NCBI GenBank assembly: GCA_035274465.1
Contig: DATEOF010000101.1
Span: forward strand, 11,069-75,068
From: JADGRF01 sp035274465
Lineage (GTDB): Bacteria > Myxococcota_A > Polyangia > Polyangiales > JAFGIB01
Length of the DNA: 64,000 nucleotides
Direction of reading: 5' to 3'
Shown here: positions 42,407-51,800 of the stretch, piece by piece
How the letters are laid out: each line of letters begins with the position of its first letter
Position numbering within the stretch: position 1 is the first letter of the stretch
Translations under genes and position numbers: made by a program
The notes under the pieces: model-generated
Told to the model about the DNA's origin: nothing
The model's database searches: none
What the model saw: only the letters and a program-made list of their open reading frames with translations

Positions 42407-43738
42407 ATGGACGAACGATGGCTCATCTCACGACGTACCCTGCTCGGCGGAATCGGTCTCGCCGGCGTCTCGTACTTCCTCCCGAAAGGCAGCAATAGCC
42501 GCGCTGCCGCCCAGTCGACCGCCCCGACGCGCTTGCTGGTCGTGCACGTGCCCGAAGGCATGTGGCGTAGCGCCAGTCGGCCCAGCGCCTCCGGCGCCTC
42601 GTTCGGTCCGATCTTCGGGCCGCTCGACATGTACAAGCCGGACATCACCTTCATCAACAACCTGTCGATGAAGTCGCGCGACAAGGGCCCCGGCGGCGAC
42701 GGCCATCACCGCGGCGTGCCGCACATGTTCACCGGTATCGAGATGCTGGACGAAGGCAACGCCGGCGGCCCGTCGGTAGACCAGAAGATCGCCAACGCCA
42801 TCGGCGGCAGCAGCAAGTACAAGTCGCTGCAGTTCGCGGTGCGCATCGTCTACACCGACACCAATTCGCGGCCGATATGGTCGGCGCCCGGGCGCGTGGT
42901 GCCGGCGCTCCAGAGCCCGTGGGACGCGTACACGCGCATCTTCGGCAACGGCACGATGATGCCGGCCACCAGCATGCCGAGCGGCACACCCGCCCCGACC
43001 ACGCCGAAGGTCGACATCCGCAAGAGCGCGCTCGACTACGCACTCGCCGAGACGGCGACGCTGCGCACCAAGTTGACCGTGTCCGACCGCGAGCGCCTCG
43101 ACTCGTACCAGGAATCGCTGCGCGACATCGAGCGCCGCCTGACCGCGCCCATGCTCTCCACGGCCGACTGCGTCCAGCCCACGCTGGGCAACAAGGTCGA
43201 CGTCGCGGCCGAAGCCAACTACCCCGCAATCGGCAAGCTGCAGATGGACCTGATCGTCGCGGCGTTCCAGTGCGGCGTCACGCGCGTCGCCAGCCTGCAG
43301 TGGGGCAACTCGAACGACCAGTGCCGCTACCCGTGGCTCGGCGTCAACGCCATCGGCCACGACCTCGCCCACAACAACGGCAACGTCGATCCATCGGGCT
43401 CCAAGAAGACCACCGTGTTCAACTGGTACTCGCAGCAGTTCGCGTACCTGCTGGGCAAGCTCAAGAACGTGAAGGAAGGCACCGGCACCATGCTCGACAA
43501 CACCGTCGTGCTGTGGGCGTCGGAGTTCGGCGAGTCCAACGGGCACAGCGGAGACAATCTGCTGTGGTGCCTGATGGGCAATGCCGGTGGCTACTTCAAG
43601 CAGGGCCAGGTGTTGGACATGAAGGGCCGTTCGACGAACGACCTGCACGCCACGCTGCAGAATGCGTTTGGCATCGCCGACAAGACGTTCGGTGGCGCCG
43701 CGTATTGCGCGGGCGCGATCAACGAGCTGAAGGCTTGA
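42407..43738 (+). CDS. DUF1552-family secreted protein
   Basis: A 443-aa exported protein with a Tat-like signal (SRRTLLGGIGLAGVS). DUF1552 members resemble the DUF1501/sulfatase-alkaline phosphatase superfamily; here HHRGVPHMFTGIEM, DRERLDSYQESLRDIERRL, RVASLQWGNSNDQ and VVLWASEFGESNGHSGDN are the clear family blocks. Gene order DUF1592-DUF1552 is the standard pairing, so both proteins probably act together outside the cytoplasm. Substrate unknown. Confidence 0.9.
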   Translation: MDERWLISRRTLLGGIGLAGVSYFLPKGSNSRAAAQSTAPTRLLVVHVPEGMWRSASRPSASGASFGPIFGPLDMYKPDITFINNLSMKSRDKGPGGDGHHRGVPHMFTGIEMLDEGNAGGPSVDQKIANAIGGSSKYKSLQFAVRIVYTDTNSRPIWSAPGRVVPALQSPWDAYTRIFGNGTMMPATSMPSGTPAPTTPKVDIRKSALDYALAETATLRTKLTVSDRERLDSYQESLRDIERRLTAPMLSTADCVQPTLGNKVDVAAEANYPAIGKLQMDLIVAAFQCGVTRVASLQWGNSNDQCRYPWLGVNAIGHDLAHNNGNVDPSGSKKTTVFNWYSQQFAYLLGKLKNVKEGTGTMLDNTVVLWASEFGESNGHSGDNLLWCLMGNAGGYFKQGQVLDMKGRSTNDLHATLQNAFGIADKTFGGAAYCAGAINELKA

Positions 43739-43750
43739 TTCGGTCTACCT

Positions 43751-43831
43751 GGTCGGTCTCCTAGTCCGACTACCGCACCGGCGTGTGGCCGTGGCTCAGG
43801 CTAGGCTTACGCGACACCCGGGAGACCGACC
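43751..43831 (+). promoter_or_regulatory. Long-range 11-bp inverted repeat overlapping next gene's Shine-Dalgarno
   Basis: GGTCGGTCTCC (43751-43761) is perfectly complementary to GGAGACCGACC (43821-43831). The right arm contains the GGGAG Shine-Dalgarno of the gene starting at 43835. Folding would hide the ribosome site, or, as a read-through structure, shield the 3' end of the DUF1552 message. Spacer 59 nt. Confidence 0.45.
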
Positions 43832-43834
43832 CGC

Positions 43835-45169
43835 ATGCCGACCTCACGACTCGACGCCAAGATCGAACGTCAACGCGAGCTCATTCCAGTCATGTACGGC
43901 TCGTTTGATTTCTCCGTGCCGCCGGAGCGCTTTACCCAGGACTTGGCGCACGAGAGCACGTTGCCGCGCGAGACCCGGAACAAGCGCGAGCGGCTCCTGG
44001 CCAATACGCAGCGGGTCGAGCTGATGCGCGCGTACACGCTGATCGGCGACGGCGTCGCGGATGCCTACGCCGCGCTCATGCCGGGCTTCGGCGCGCGACG
44101 TTTGATCAACATGCTCGACGAAGCTTGCAAGCGCGGCGTGGAGAAGGTCAGCGACGCGCCGCCCGAGCTCGTGGCGTTCATTCGCGAGATGGAGCGCATC
44201 CCCGACTGGCTCGACATGAAGCTCGTCGAAGACGGCGCGCGCCAGCAGCGCAACGCGTATGCACACGTGTCGCCGTACGCGATTCGCGGGGCGTTCTTCG
44301 CGACCTTCATGAACAAGTACTCCGCGCTGCCGATGGCGATCACAGGCACACTCTCGCACACGACCGCGGCGCGCCGCATCCGCGAGACGGCGACCTTCTT
44401 CATCACCAGCGTACTGCCGGGCGCGCTCGAGCGTCACGGCGAAGGCTTTCGCGCGGCCGCGATGGTGCGGCTGATGCACTCCATGGTGCGTTACAACGTG
44501 CTGGCGCGCGAGCGCGGCTGGGACAAGCGCATCTACGGTGTGCCCATCCCACAGGTCGATCAGATGCCGGCGGGTTTGATCAACGTGTTCCTGCTCTCCC
44601 GCGAGGTGCTGCGTGAGGGGCGCAACAGCTTCACGGGCAGCGAGCGCGCGATCGTGGAGCTGAGTCGCTATCGTTGCTATCTACTCGGCCTGCCCGAGGA
44701 GTTGCTCGCAGATACGCCGCAAGGCATCGTCGACCTTTGGCTCACGCGCGCCGCCACGCTGCGCGCGGGCTTTGATGACGCGACGTGTGGTGCGTTGGTG
44801 CGGGCCACGATGGCGGCGGACTTGCCGTTCGGTGACGACCTCGTCGCAAGGTTGCAATCCCGCATGGAACGCAGCTTCGCCAAGCTGTTCTTCGTCCAGA
44901 ACTTTTCAAACAAAGATCGCGCGGCGGCGAGCCGCGTAGGCATCGACCTCAACCCCCTCGACTACGCGGTCGCGGTGGCCACGGCGCTGTATCTCGCAGC
45001 CCAAATGCGCACCTACGACCTGGCCAGCCACATTCCCGTGGTCCGAGAGCTCGCGGATCGGCGGCTCGTGCACAAGCTCATCCAGCAACTCGCACTCTAC
45101 GGGCACGCCGAGTTCCAGAGCCACGCCGAGTCCTACCGACCCGCGCAGCCAGCAGCAGCAAGCTGGTAG
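43835..45169 (+). CDS. DUF2236 oxygenase-mpaB/rubber-oxygenase (Lcp)-like protein
   Basis: A 444-aa protein of the DUF2236 family, which includes haem-b latex-clearing dioxygenases (Lcp) and fungal MpaB. Shared features: PELVAFIREMERIPDWLDMK, RNAYAHVSPYAIRGAFF, the Thr/Arg-rich helix SHTTAARRIRETATFF (region of the Lcp haem-binding Arg/His cluster) and VRLMHSMVRYNVL with a conserved Arg-His. Mostly helical; no signal peptide seen, unlike secreted Lcp. Likely an oxidative enzyme on hydrophobic substrates; the specific substrate cannot be assigned. Confidence 0.85.
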   Translation: MPTSRLDAKIERQRELIPVMYGSFDFSVPPERFTQDLAHESTLPRETRNKRERLLANTQRVELMRAYTLIGDGVADAYAALMPGFGARRLINMLDEACKRGVEKVSDAPPELVAFIREMERIPDWLDMKLVEDGARQQRNAYAHVSPYAIRGAFFATFMNKYSALPMAITGTLSHTTAARRIRETATFFITSVLPGALERHGEGFRAAAMVRLMHSMVRYNVLARERGWDKRIYGVPIPQVDQMPAGLINVFLLSREVLREGRNSFTGSERAIVELSRYRCYLLGLPEELLADTPQGIVDLWLTRAATLRAGFDDATCGALVRATMAADLPFGDDLVARLQSRMERSFAKLFFVQNFSNKDRAAASRVGIDLNPLDYAVAVATALYLAAQMRTYDLASHIPVVRELADRRLVHKLIQQLALYGHAEFQSHAESYRPAQPAAASW

Positions 45170-45184
45170 CCGAACAGTCGCTTG

Positions 45185-46513
45185 TCAGCGTTCCGCTTCC
45201 AGCCGCGAAACCGCTTCTCCCAACCCGAAGATCTCGTCGTACTGCCGCCGCACCACCGCCGGGCTGTAGTGCTGGTTCCAGGCCCTGCGCGCGCCTTCGG
45301 ACAGCCGGGCGTTCACGCTCGGTTCGCAGGCGCGCTGCATTGCTGCAGCCAGCGCTTCGGGGGTCTCGGCGATCAAACAGCCGCTGCCTTCGTTCGCCTC
45401 GATGCCCTGCACGCCCGACGGAGTTGCAACGACCGGCAAGCCTCTCGCCAGCGCCTCGAGCACCTTGATCTTCACTCCGCTGCCCGTGCGCAGGGATGAC
45501 AGCAACGCGACGCTGCCGCCCAGCACGGCGTCCAGATCGTCGACCCAGCCGAGGAAGCGCACACGATCGCCCCAGGCCGCGGCTTCCGGCAATCCGACCT
45601 CCGTGCCGTTGCCGATCACCTGGATCACGACATCCGGCAGCCGCGCCAGCACTGCTTCCCGACACACCTCCAGGAACCACGTGATGCCGTCGCGGTTGGG
45701 CGCGTAGTCGAACCCGCCTACGAATGTAAACACCGGCGCACTCGGCGCAGCGCGCGTCGATGCACGCGGCTCCCGCAGCAACGGCGGCAGGGGTGCGATG
45801 ATCGGCCCCGGACAGCGCTCGCGAAGTCGCGCGGCTTCCTCTGGACCGACGAGGTACGTGCCATCGAAACGTTTGGGTTGAGTTTCCTCCGACACCGCCA
45901 CCAGCCTGCGCTCGAGCTGCAACAGCGGCCGGTAGACGAGCGGGTTTCCAAGCAGCGGCTGCACCGGTCGCGGCAGGAGTTTCTTGAAGGCTCCGCCCGG
46001 ATCACCCGCGAGTGCTCGGGTCGCGCTGTCGCGGAGCATGGCGGTGTAGCGCTCGGAGAAGAGGTCGTCGGCGTAGAGCAGCCGGCGTGCGGGACGGCCT
46101 GGGCCGCGGCGCGGCACCGCGCTCGCGTATTGACCGAGGCGCACGGTGTCCCAGATCTCCAGCTCGGGATCGATGCGGTCGAGCAGCTCGCGCAGGCGCG
46201 CGGCCACGACGTCGGAGTGCAGCGCCGACTCTTGCAGCGACAAGCGGCGCTCGCCGCGCGCGAATAGCGTGTGCTCGACCACGGCGCGGATCTGCGCCGA
46301 CCAACGCGGCTTGCTGATCACGTGCCGCTGGTACGCGACCGGCGGCCGTTCGAGGTCGGGGCGACCGATCAGGATCACGTGCACTTGCGCGGGCCCCAGA
46401 CGCTCGCACAGGTGATCGATGATCCCGCCGATCACGACAGGCTTACCGTAACGTCTGGGTTCGAGCTCGGTGGCGGTGATGAACACCGCATTCCGCACGG
46501 GCATTCGAGGCAT
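45185..46513 (-). CDS. Glycosyltransferase family 4 (exopolysaccharide)
   Basis: A 442-aa GT-B glycosyltransferase. The C-terminal half has the GT4 pattern: VFTFVGGFDYAPNRDGITWF, VRFLGWVDDLDAVLGGSV, a TGSGVKIKVLEALARGLPVV nucleotide-sugar site and GVQGIEA. Retaining transfer of a sugar to the growing repeat unit on the cytosolic face is inferred. Last gene of the minus-strand polysaccharide operon. An ATG at 46504 is an alternative start. Confidence 0.85.
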   Translation of the reverse strand: MPRMPVRNAVFITATELEPRRYGKPVVIGGIIDHLCERLGPAQVHVILIGRPDLERPPVAYQRHVISKPRWSAQIRAVVEHTLFARGERRLSLQESALHSDVVAARLRELLDRIDPELEIWDTVRLGQYASAVPRRGPGRPARRLLYADDLFSERYTAMLRDSATRALAGDPGGAFKKLLPRPVQPLLGNPLVYRPLLQLERRLVAVSEETQPKRFDGTYLVGPEEAARLRERCPGPIIAPLPPLLREPRASTRAAPSAPVFTFVGGFDYAPNRDGITWFLEVCREAVLARLPDVVIQVIGNGTEVGLPEAAAWGDRVRFLGWVDDLDAVLGGSVALLSSLRTGSGVKIKVLEALARGLPVVATPSGVQGIEANEGSGCLIAETPEALAAAMQRACEPSVNARLSEGARRAWNQHYSPAVVRRQYDEIFGLGEAVSRLEAER

Positions 46514-46522
46514 CTCTGACGT

Positions 46523-46915
46523 CTACTCGGGACAGCGCTGAAACACTTGGCTGCGCTTGAGGATGGGCGGGATGTCCTGACTGGGCCGGATGGTGCCGCC
46601 GTCGACCATCATCGTAAAGCGGATACCGTCGCGCGTGCGCAGCTTCAGGTTCCCGAGCTCGTCGATGCGCCAGGAGCCACGGATATGGTTGTTGTAGGCG
46701 AAGTAGCCGGTGGGGCTGAACTCGAATGCGAGATAGCCAACGACGCAGCCACCCTCGTAGTCTTTGTCTGGGTAGATCATCGACCAGCGCGCCTTGGTGA
46801 AACGCGCGATGTCGCCCTGATCCACGTCGCGCGGCTCGTCGGCGTGCAGAGCCGCGGGCACGAAGGCGAGCGCAGCCACTAGCACTAACAGCAGAGCTTT
46901 GGCGAAGGGGTTCAT
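46523..46915 (-). CDS. Small secreted protein in polysaccharide operon
   Basis: A 130-aa protein with a clean signal peptide (to about residue 25, AALHADEP) and a beta-rich body (YEGGCVVGYLAFEFSPTGYF, NNHIRGSWRIDELGNLKL) ending in a Cys. No family recognised. ATG overlaps the stop of the upstream glycosyltransferase gene (ATGA). Could be a periplasmic accessory of export; inference from position only. Confidence 0.6.
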   Translation of the reverse strand: MNPFAKALLLVLVAALAFVPAALHADEPRDVDQGDIARFTKARWSMIYPDKDYEGGCVVGYLAFEFSPTGYFAYNNHIRGSWRIDELGNLKLRTRDGIRFTMMVDGGTIRPSQDIPPILKRSQVFQRCPE

Positions 46916-48132
46916 GCGCCTTCCTTCACGTACTCCTGCCTCAAATCCGGCCGATCCGCCAGGGGACGCGCTCCACCCGTCCCGAGCAGCTCCCGGTACA
47001 GGCCCTCGGTCATGCCCGCGATCGTCGCCCAATCCGGAATCGCATCGCGCAGCCGGCGTACCTCTGCGCCCATGCGTGCGCGGAGCTCGGGCTCGTCGGC
47101 CAGCTCCTCGAGCGCGTGTGCCAGGGCCCGATGATCACCGACGTCGATCAGACGCCCGTGCTTGCCATCCTCGAGCATCTCGGCGAACAGCCCGATGCGC
47201 GTGGCGACGATCGGTACACCTGCCGTCAAGCTCGACATCAGCACGCCGGATGCGTCGATCTCGGTGTACGGGAGCGCGATCACGTCGGCCGATGCGAACA
47301 ACTCCGCCACTTCGGCCTCGGCCACGAAGCGCGGCTCGATCTGCACGTGCTGCGCGAGACCGTGCTGCGCGATCAACTGCTCCGCCGGCCCGAGGTCCAT
47401 GAAGGGCTTGCCGATGATGCGGATGCGACACTTGCGCAGGCTCTCCGGGCGCATCGCCGCGGCCGCGCGCACCAGCGTCTCGACGCCCTTGTACGGCTTG
47501 AGCCGCCCGAACAACAGGATCTCGAGGGCAGTGCCCGGCTGTCGCTGCGGCAGCACCGCGGACTCGAGCACGGGCGCGAGGCCCATCGGTCCGTGCGGAA
47601 TGCGCCGGATGTTCTCCGCAGGCAGGCCGTACTCGCGCAACCGCGCGGCCGCCTTGTTCGTGTGCACGATCAACCGCGCGAAGCGGCCCATGATCGCCAC
47701 GGCGCTCAGGCGCTGGAGCAACGAGCGCGGGCTGCCGTTGTACGGCACCGGATCGTGCACCGTCATGACCAGAGGCGCGATCGCGCGCAGCGCCGCGATG
47801 AACCAGCGGTCGACGATCGGCAGCGGCGACCACTGCACGTGGATGATGTCCGGACGAAAGTCGCGCAGCTCCTCGAGCAGCCGGCGCATCTCCGCCACGT
47901 GCAGCACGCCCTTCACGCCCAGGAACGCCGCGTGGGGCAAGCGCCTGGCCAGATCCGAATCGAGCAGTCGATAGAAGTGCGGACGCAGCAAGCGGTACGC
48001 GGGGCCGGCTTCCTTGGGATCGATCGGCTTGCCGAAGATCGCCACCTCGTGGCCGCGCGCCTCCAGCGCGAGCGCCAGCGTGGCGTCGTAGGGCCAGGTA
48101 AACAACGAAGGGTCGATCAATGCGATGCGCAT
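46912..48132 (-). CDS. Glycosyltransferase family 4 (exopolysaccharide)
   Basis: A 406-aa GT-B enzyme. The N-terminal donor-fold start MRIALIDPSLF, PDIIHVQWSPLPIVDRWF and VMTVHDPVPYN; C-terminal GT4 blocks EILLFGRLKPYKGVETLV and the active-site region FASADVIALPYTEIDASGVL with SLTAGVPIVAT. Lies directly between the polymerase-like gene and the small secreted protein; 1-bp gap upstream. Expected to add a sugar during repeat-unit assembly. Confidence 0.9.
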   Translation of the reverse strand: MRIALIDPSLFTWPYDATLALALEARGHEVAIFGKPIDPKEAGPAYRLLRPHFYRLLDSDLARRLPHAAFLGVKGVLHVAEMRRLLEELRDFRPDIIHVQWSPLPIVDRWFIAALRAIAPLVMTVHDPVPYNGSPRSLLQRLSAVAIMGRFARLIVHTNKAAARLREYGLPAENIRRIPHGPMGLAPVLESAVLPQRQPGTALEILLFGRLKPYKGVETLVRAAAAMRPESLRKCRIRIIGKPFMDLGPAEQLIAQHGLAQHVQIEPRFVAEAEVAELFASADVIALPYTEIDASGVLMSSLTAGVPIVATRIGLFAEMLEDGKHGRLIDVGDHRALAHALEELADEPELRARMGAEVRRLRDAIPDWATIAGMTEGLYRELLGTGGARPLADRPDLRQEYVKEGA

Positions 48133-48133
48133 G

Positions 48134-49555
48134 TCAGCGTGGCCCCTGCCCGCGCATGGTGCTGCGGTGGCGGCGATCGGCTGCGGGGTTGGGCTTCGGA
48201 CGCGTCGCGAGGCCCGTGCCGGGCTGCGTGCTGCGAACCGGAGGTGCCTGCACCGTCTGCGCCGCGGCCTGGACTGCAGGTTGCGGCTGGCGCTGCAGCT
48301 CCGGCTGAACGACGGGCGCGGCGGCCTTCGCGGGCGGCATCCAGACCAGCAGGGTCAGGATCAACGCGTGCGACCACGGATCCAGGATACCGCTCAAGAT
48401 CAACGTGACCGAGATGCAGGCGCGCACGGCCAGCGCCTGCGTGTTGCGGAATGCCGAGTAGAACAGGTAACCGAAGTACGTGATGAAGCCGACTAGGCCG
48501 AACTCGATCAGCATCTTCACCCAACCGGTCTCGGCGACGTAGAACATCGGCCAGGGCGTGGAGCGGAACATCATGCCGGAGCCCATGCCGAACAACGCGC
48601 GCTTCGGGTACGGCCACAAATACTGTTCGAATAGGTGAAATCCACCGACGTAGCGCATGTAGCCGCTGGACTTGGTCGAGTTGAATTCGCCGGCGCGCTC
48701 GAGGAACAAATCGAGGCCGAGCGGCTTGCTGAAGGCCGCGCCTGCGGCTGCGATGATCAACAGGAACGCCAGGATCTCGTAGCGCTTCTCGGCGATCACC
48801 AGCACCGCCAGCGCGGGTGTGAGCATCAAGAAGCCGGTGCCCGAGTACGCGACGACGAAGCCTGCGCAGAAGCAGCCGAGGCGCACCAGCCGGCGCGGAC
48901 CCGAGGCCTCCAGCGCGAAGCCCAGCGCGAGCATTTGGCTGTAGTACGAGGGCTCGAGCAGAAACACGCCATTCGACTTGAACGTGCTGGAGCCGTAGCG
49001 GATCGGGATCACGCAGTTGTACGTCTTGGTGGCGCTGATGAAACCGCTCGGCGTGAAGTTCTCGATCGGGAAGGCCAGACGCGTGCCAACCACGAACTGC
49101 GCGAGGTACTGGGCGATGCCGAGCAAGCACAGGAACAGCGCGAGATCGCGCAGGCGCCGCATGTGCACGGTGGAGTCGACGCCCGCTCCGTTCAGCGTGA
49201 ACGCGTGCGCCAGCGGGATCGCCAACACCAGCGTCAGCGAGCTGGTGATGAAGCTCGTGACCGCGAACACCTCGAGGCCGGTCATCACCGCGACCAGCGC
49301 CAGGTAGGCGGCCATGCGCACCGGATGCGGCTTGAGCCGGCCGGTCAGGATCCCGAGCAGCACCGCGCCCAGGATCATCGGCACGCCCATGATGATCTCG
49401 GAGCCGCCGATCACGAAGGCGAACTTCGCCAGAAACGTCACGCCGAGCAGCGGCATGTACAGGATCAGCGTCGCGATCCAGTCGGTCTCGGGCTTCGTCT
49501 CGGGCTCTGCCTGCCCGCGCGGCACGACCACCGCCGGTGCGGCCACGATCGTCAT
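48134..49555 (-). CDS. O-antigen ligase/polymerase-like membrane protein (Wzy candidate)
   Basis: A 473-aa integral membrane protein with about ten to twelve hydrophobic helices, a large periplasmic loop between helices containing YGSSTFKSNGVFLLEPSYYS, and a Pro/Gln/Ala-rich cytosolic tail of about 70 residues. This layout is typical of Wzy polymerases and the O-antigen ligase family, which are highly diverged in sequence. Its place between glycosyltransferases and the Wzz/CpsD-like pair supports polymerase. The long tail is unusual. Confidence 0.75.
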   Translation of the reverse strand: MTIVAAPAVVVPRGQAEPETKPETDWIATLILYMPLLGVTFLAKFAFVIGGSEIIMGVPMILGAVLLGILTGRLKPHPVRMAAYLALVAVMTGLEVFAVTSFITSSLTLVLAIPLAHAFTLNGAGVDSTVHMRRLRDLALFLCLLGIAQYLAQFVVGTRLAFPIENFTPSGFISATKTYNCVIPIRYGSSTFKSNGVFLLEPSYYSQMLALGFALEASGPRRLVRLGCFCAGFVVAYSGTGFLMLTPALAVLVIAEKRYEILAFLLIIAAAGAAFSKPLGLDLFLERAGEFNSTKSSGYMRYVGGFHLFEQYLWPYPKRALFGMGSGMMFRSTPWPMFYVAETGWVKMLIEFGLVGFITYFGYLFYSAFRNTQALAVRACISVTLILSGILDPWSHALILTLLVWMPPAKAAAPVVQPELQRQPQPAVQAAAQTVQAPPVRSTQPGTGLATRPKPNPAADRRHRSTMRGQGPR

Positions 49556-49556
49556 G

Positions 49557-50276
49557 TTACAAGCGACGGTAGATGAAGTTGGGGATGTGGAAGCGGCGCT
49601 TGTTCAGCACCACACCCAGCACATTGCCCCCGTGCATCTTGAGCGTGCGCTGGGAGGCCTGAACGGCGGCGGCGCGCGTGCGCTCGGCTTCGACCACCAG
49701 AACCACGCCGTCGAGCGCCTTCGCCATGGCCGGGCCGAGGATGCTCTCACTCACGGGCGGCAGGTCCAGGATGGTCAGCTCGAAGCTGTCGCTGACGCTG
49801 CTGAGCATGTGGCGCACCGACTCGGGATCGGCCGCGAGGGCGCTCATCCCGGCCGGCTCGGCCAGGGCACCCATGGCCACCTGACTGCCCGGCAACCAGG
49901 TGAACTCGATGCGACCCGAGCCGTGATCCAGCGAGGCGCGGGTGGCGAGCGCGCTGGAATTGCTGCGCTTGTTCGACGGGCGCGTGCGCGAGTCGCCGGC
50001 GACGTCGCAGATCAGCACCTTGGCGTTGGGCGTACGCGCCACAACGCGCGCCAGGCCGCGCGCCACGCTCGAGACACCCTCACCGTGCAGGGTCGAGATG
50101 ATACCGATGGTCCAGTGCGGCTTCTGCGGCATCGTCAGCTGCAGCGCGCGCAGCAGACTGATCATCTCGTCGTCGCGGACGGGGGCATGCGAGAGCAGGT
50201 CCCCGCGGCGACTCTCGCCGCTGGAGAGTGCCTCGATGTCCTCCTCGTAATCCGCCGAGATGATGATCGACTTCAT
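49557..50276 (-). CDS. CpsD/BY-kinase-like protein with defective Walker A
   Basis: A 239-aa protein with the BY-kinase fold: TIGIISTLHGEGVSSVARGL aligns with the usual GEGKST loop but has Val where the P-loop Lys belongs, Walker A'-like VLICDVAGD and Walker B-like LTILDLPPVSES. The C-terminus (PNFIYRRL) has one Tyr rather than a Tyr cluster. So kinase activity is doubtful; it may be a non-catalytic co-polymerase partner. ATG overlaps the Wzz-like gene stop (ATGA). Start at 50276 matches the conserved N-terminus. Confidence 0.82.
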   Translation of the reverse strand: MKSIIISADYEEDIEALSSGESRRGDLLSHAPVRDDEMISLLRALQLTMPQKPHWTIGIISTLHGEGVSSVARGLARVVARTPNAKVLICDVAGDSRTRPSNKRSNSSALATRASLDHGSGRIEFTWLPGSQVAMGALAEPAGMSALAADPESVRHMLSSVSDSFELTILDLPPVSESILGPAMAKALDGVVLVVEAERTRAAAVQASQRTLKMHGGNVLGVVLNKRRFHIPNFIYRRL

Positions 50277-51748
50277 CGGTGCCCTTCCGGTCTCTGATGA
50301 TTCACGACGGCCAGCAGGGGTAGACCAATGGCCGCTTCGACCTGCTCGGGCAGAGCGAGCGTGTCGTCCATCGACTCGAGAAACAGGCACAGGGCCAGAC
50401 CGCCGGCGAAGCCAGCGAACAAAGCCATCAGCAACAGCAGCATCTTGCGCGGACGCGCCGGCTGGTAAGGCAGGGTCGGAGCCTGGAGGATGCTCAGGCT
50501 GGTGATCCCCGCGTCGTTCATATCACTCACTATACGCGCAGACTGAGCGCGTTCCAGATAAGAGCGATACTCGCGCTCGGCCAGGTCACGCTTGCGCTCG
50601 AGCTCGCGCATCGTGATCTCGTGCTGGTTCAAGTAACCCAGCCGGGTCTCGATCTGGGCGAGCTGCTCGTCGCGCTGGGCGATCGCCTGTTTCTGCGCGA
50701 TGGCGTCGGATTGCGAGGTGGCCAGGTTCTGCGCGATGGTCTGCGACACCGGGTTGGCACCGGTGCGCACGCGCGAGTTGGACTCGGCGCTCACGCGGCT
50801 GAAGTCCGCGCGCGCCGACTCGACCTGCGCGGTCAGATCGATGAGCTCGGGGTTGTTCGCGGTGAAGCGCTGCTTGGCGGCTTCGAGGCGCGACGTGGCC
50901 GCGGTCAAACGCTCGCGAGCTCCGTCACGCGCGCGCTGCAGGCCGTCGTTTTCATCCGACAGCGCGATCGCGCGGGGCGTCTTGGACAGCGCGCTGTTGA
51001 GTGAGGTCGCGCGGCCGTTCGCGGCGAAGAGCTCCGCCTGGATCTTGTTGCGGTCGGCCTGGGTCTGGTCGCGCTGGCGCAGGAGCAGGCTGCGTTCCTC
51101 GTCGAACGAGGTGATGCCCGTCTTCTGCTTGAACTCCATGGCCGCCTGCTCGGACGAGTCCGCCTCGTTCTTGAGCGTCGCGAGCTTGCGCTCCAGGAAC
51201 TGCAGGCGTGGATCGCGCATCACGCTGGCGTGCTTGTTGACCGTGGCGGTGACCAGTGATTGCAAGGTGGCGCGCGCCACCGTGGGGCTGGTGTTGAACA
51301 GCGACAACGTCAGCACGTTGGTGTCGTTGTTGACCTTGACCGCGATGTCGCCGAGCAGCTTCTCGGAGGCCAGCGTGTTGATCGGCAACTTCGCCTTGGC
51401 CGCACTGCCGCTGAGCTTCGGGTAGACGGTGTCGATACCGACCTTGGTCAGCGTGGCTTCGAGCACGTCCGGGCTCGTGATCACCACCTGCACCGAGTTG
51501 ATGACTTCCTTGGCCAGGCTGGAGATCGACGACGCGACCATGCCGTTCTGTTCCGAGAAGCGCGTCGGCATGGCCACGTCTTGGTCGACGACCTTGACCA
51601 CGATCGAGGCGGTGCTCTCGAACTGCGGCTTCTGCGTGAGCACGAGCGCGCTGTACAAAAGTAGCGCGACGGCCAGCGTGCCGAGGAACACTTTGCGTCG
51701 CTTGAAGATCAGGTAGCTCAAGTGACGGGGCGAGAAACTGATCACCAT
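50273..51748 (-). CDS. Wzz/Wzc-type polysaccharide chain-length determinant (GNVR family)
   Basis: A 491-aa inner-membrane co-polymerase. N-terminal helix (about 18-38), a Wzz domain (FESTASIVVKV), long coiled-coil segments (about 190-390; VMRDPRLQFLERKLATLKNE, LAEREYRSYLERAQSARIVS) and a C-terminal helix (about 440-465) after the Pro-rich ILQAPTLPYQPARPRK motif. GGAGG 6 nt before ATG. It would control chain length and connect to the Wza-like channel with the CpsD-like partner. Confidence 0.92.
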   Translation of the reverse strand: MVISFSPRHLSYLIFKRRKVFLGTLAVALLLYSALVLTQKPQFESTASIVVKVVDQDVAMPTRFSEQNGMVASSISSLAKEVINSVQVVITSPDVLEATLTKVGIDTVYPKLSGSAAKAKLPINTLASEKLLGDIAVKVNNDTNVLTLSLFNTSPTVARATLQSLVTATVNKHASVMRDPRLQFLERKLATLKNEADSSEQAAMEFKQKTGITSFDEERSLLLRQRDQTQADRNKIQAELFAANGRATSLNSALSKTPRAIALSDENDGLQRARDGARERLTAATSRLEAAKQRFTANNPELIDLTAQVESARADFSRVSAESNSRVRTGANPVSQTIAQNLATSQSDAIAQKQAIAQRDEQLAQIETRLGYLNQHEITMRELERKRDLAEREYRSYLERAQSARIVSDMNDAGITSLSILQAPTLPYQPARPRKMLLLLMALFAGFAGGLALCLFLESMDDTLALPEQVEAAIGLPLLAVVNHQRPEGHR

Positions 51749-51800
51749 GAGCTGCCTCCGGTGTAGCAGATTTGCCGCGCGCGCACTGTGGGTCGGAGTT

